DNA of 64,000 nucleotides, taken from positions 1 through 64,000 of the forward strand of contig JAJYLL010000011.1 in assembly GCA_021787735.1 (NCBI GenBank), read 5' to 3'. Below, in pieces: positions 63,885 through 64,000 of this stretch. The notes beneath the pieces were generated by a model. The model did not search any database. It had not been told where the DNA came from and was given only the letters and a program-made list of their open reading frames with translations. How positions within the stretch are numbered: position 1 is the stretch's first letter; each line of letters opens with the position of its first letter. The DNA comes from Acidobacteriota bacterium. GTDB lineage: Bacteria; Acidobacteriota; Terriglobia; UBA7540. Made by a program: the position numbers and the translations under genes.

Positions 63885-64000
63885 TCGGTAATAGCGGTCT
63901 CGACCTCATTTACCTCGTGGCAGCACTCACTTGCATTTCTTCTTGCATAGAGATAACTTCGCTTTCCTCAAGATTACGAGAGCGGCGAATGGCAGGTGTG
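63885..64000. other. End of window, no feature seen
   Basis: The last 116 bases after the kinase stop have no gene that I can support. Confidence 0.5.

Overview
The window looks like chromosomal DNA of an uncultured or soil Acidobacteriota. The evidence is gene content and style: twin-arginine Gfo/Idh/MocA oxidoreductases, YXWGXW-repeat secreted protein, HTH_34 regulator, MGH1-type glucosidase, FtsX/MacB permeases, CtaB-DUF420 pair and moderately high GC. Taxonomy is inferred from memory of protein families, not from a search. No rRNA, tRNA, CRISPR array, prophage or insertion sequence was recognised.

Layout. 0-4 kb: end of a molybdopterin oxidoreductase, a MobB-like GTPase, then a leftward segregation operon rsmG-parA-parB-bactofilin with two near-perfect parS sites flanking rsmG. 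4-9 kb: a decayed cytochrome oxidase subunit III stub, heme O synthase (ctaB), a DUF420 protein and a large membrane spermidine-synthase-like protein. 9-19 kb: HemJ-like and CDGSH proteins, two glycan-processing enzymes (amylo-1,6-glucosidase, GH63-like), an aldo/keto reductase, TrpB2 and a YXWGXW protein. 19.6-24.7 kb: guanine deaminase, dispersed repeats and a decayed restriction-modification island (methyltransferase without its catalytic motif, PD-(D/E)xK-like nuclease, nuclease fragment). 25-30 kb: UppS-like enzyme, HTH_34 regulator with membrane partner, frameshifted cupin, kdsB, AIR-synthase-like protein.

30.4-38.2 kb is the replication core dnaA-dnaN-gyrB-gyrA, with a DnaA-box cluster between dnaA and dnaN that is the likely oriC; parS lies about 27 kb away, as expected for origin-proximal centromeres. 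Directly after gyrA, at 38457-39062, is the most notable gene: an AhpC-type peroxiredoxin whose peroxidatic cysteine codon is an in-frame TGA, followed at the right distance by a perfect hairpin with a G-containing apical loop. It is best read as a selenoprotein.

39-64 kb is accessory and metabolic: a frameshifted methyltransferase-like membrane protein, GNAT, two tandem exported oxidoreductases, an ECF sigma factor with a minimal zinc anti-sigma factor, an APC permease, a duplicated HTH/membrane-protein module with a visible duplication scar, sugar and glycan enzymes (GtaA-like, KdgD-like, GalT, TIM-barrel, GH20), a MacA-like adaptor with two FtsX permeases but no ATPase, and a PhoB/PhoR-like two-component pair.

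A recurring signal is promoters whose -10 box lies only 6-8 nt before the start codon with no Shine-Dalgarno sequence, suggesting leaderless mRNAs at rsmG, the GH63 gene, a membrane protein, the HTH regulator and phoB.
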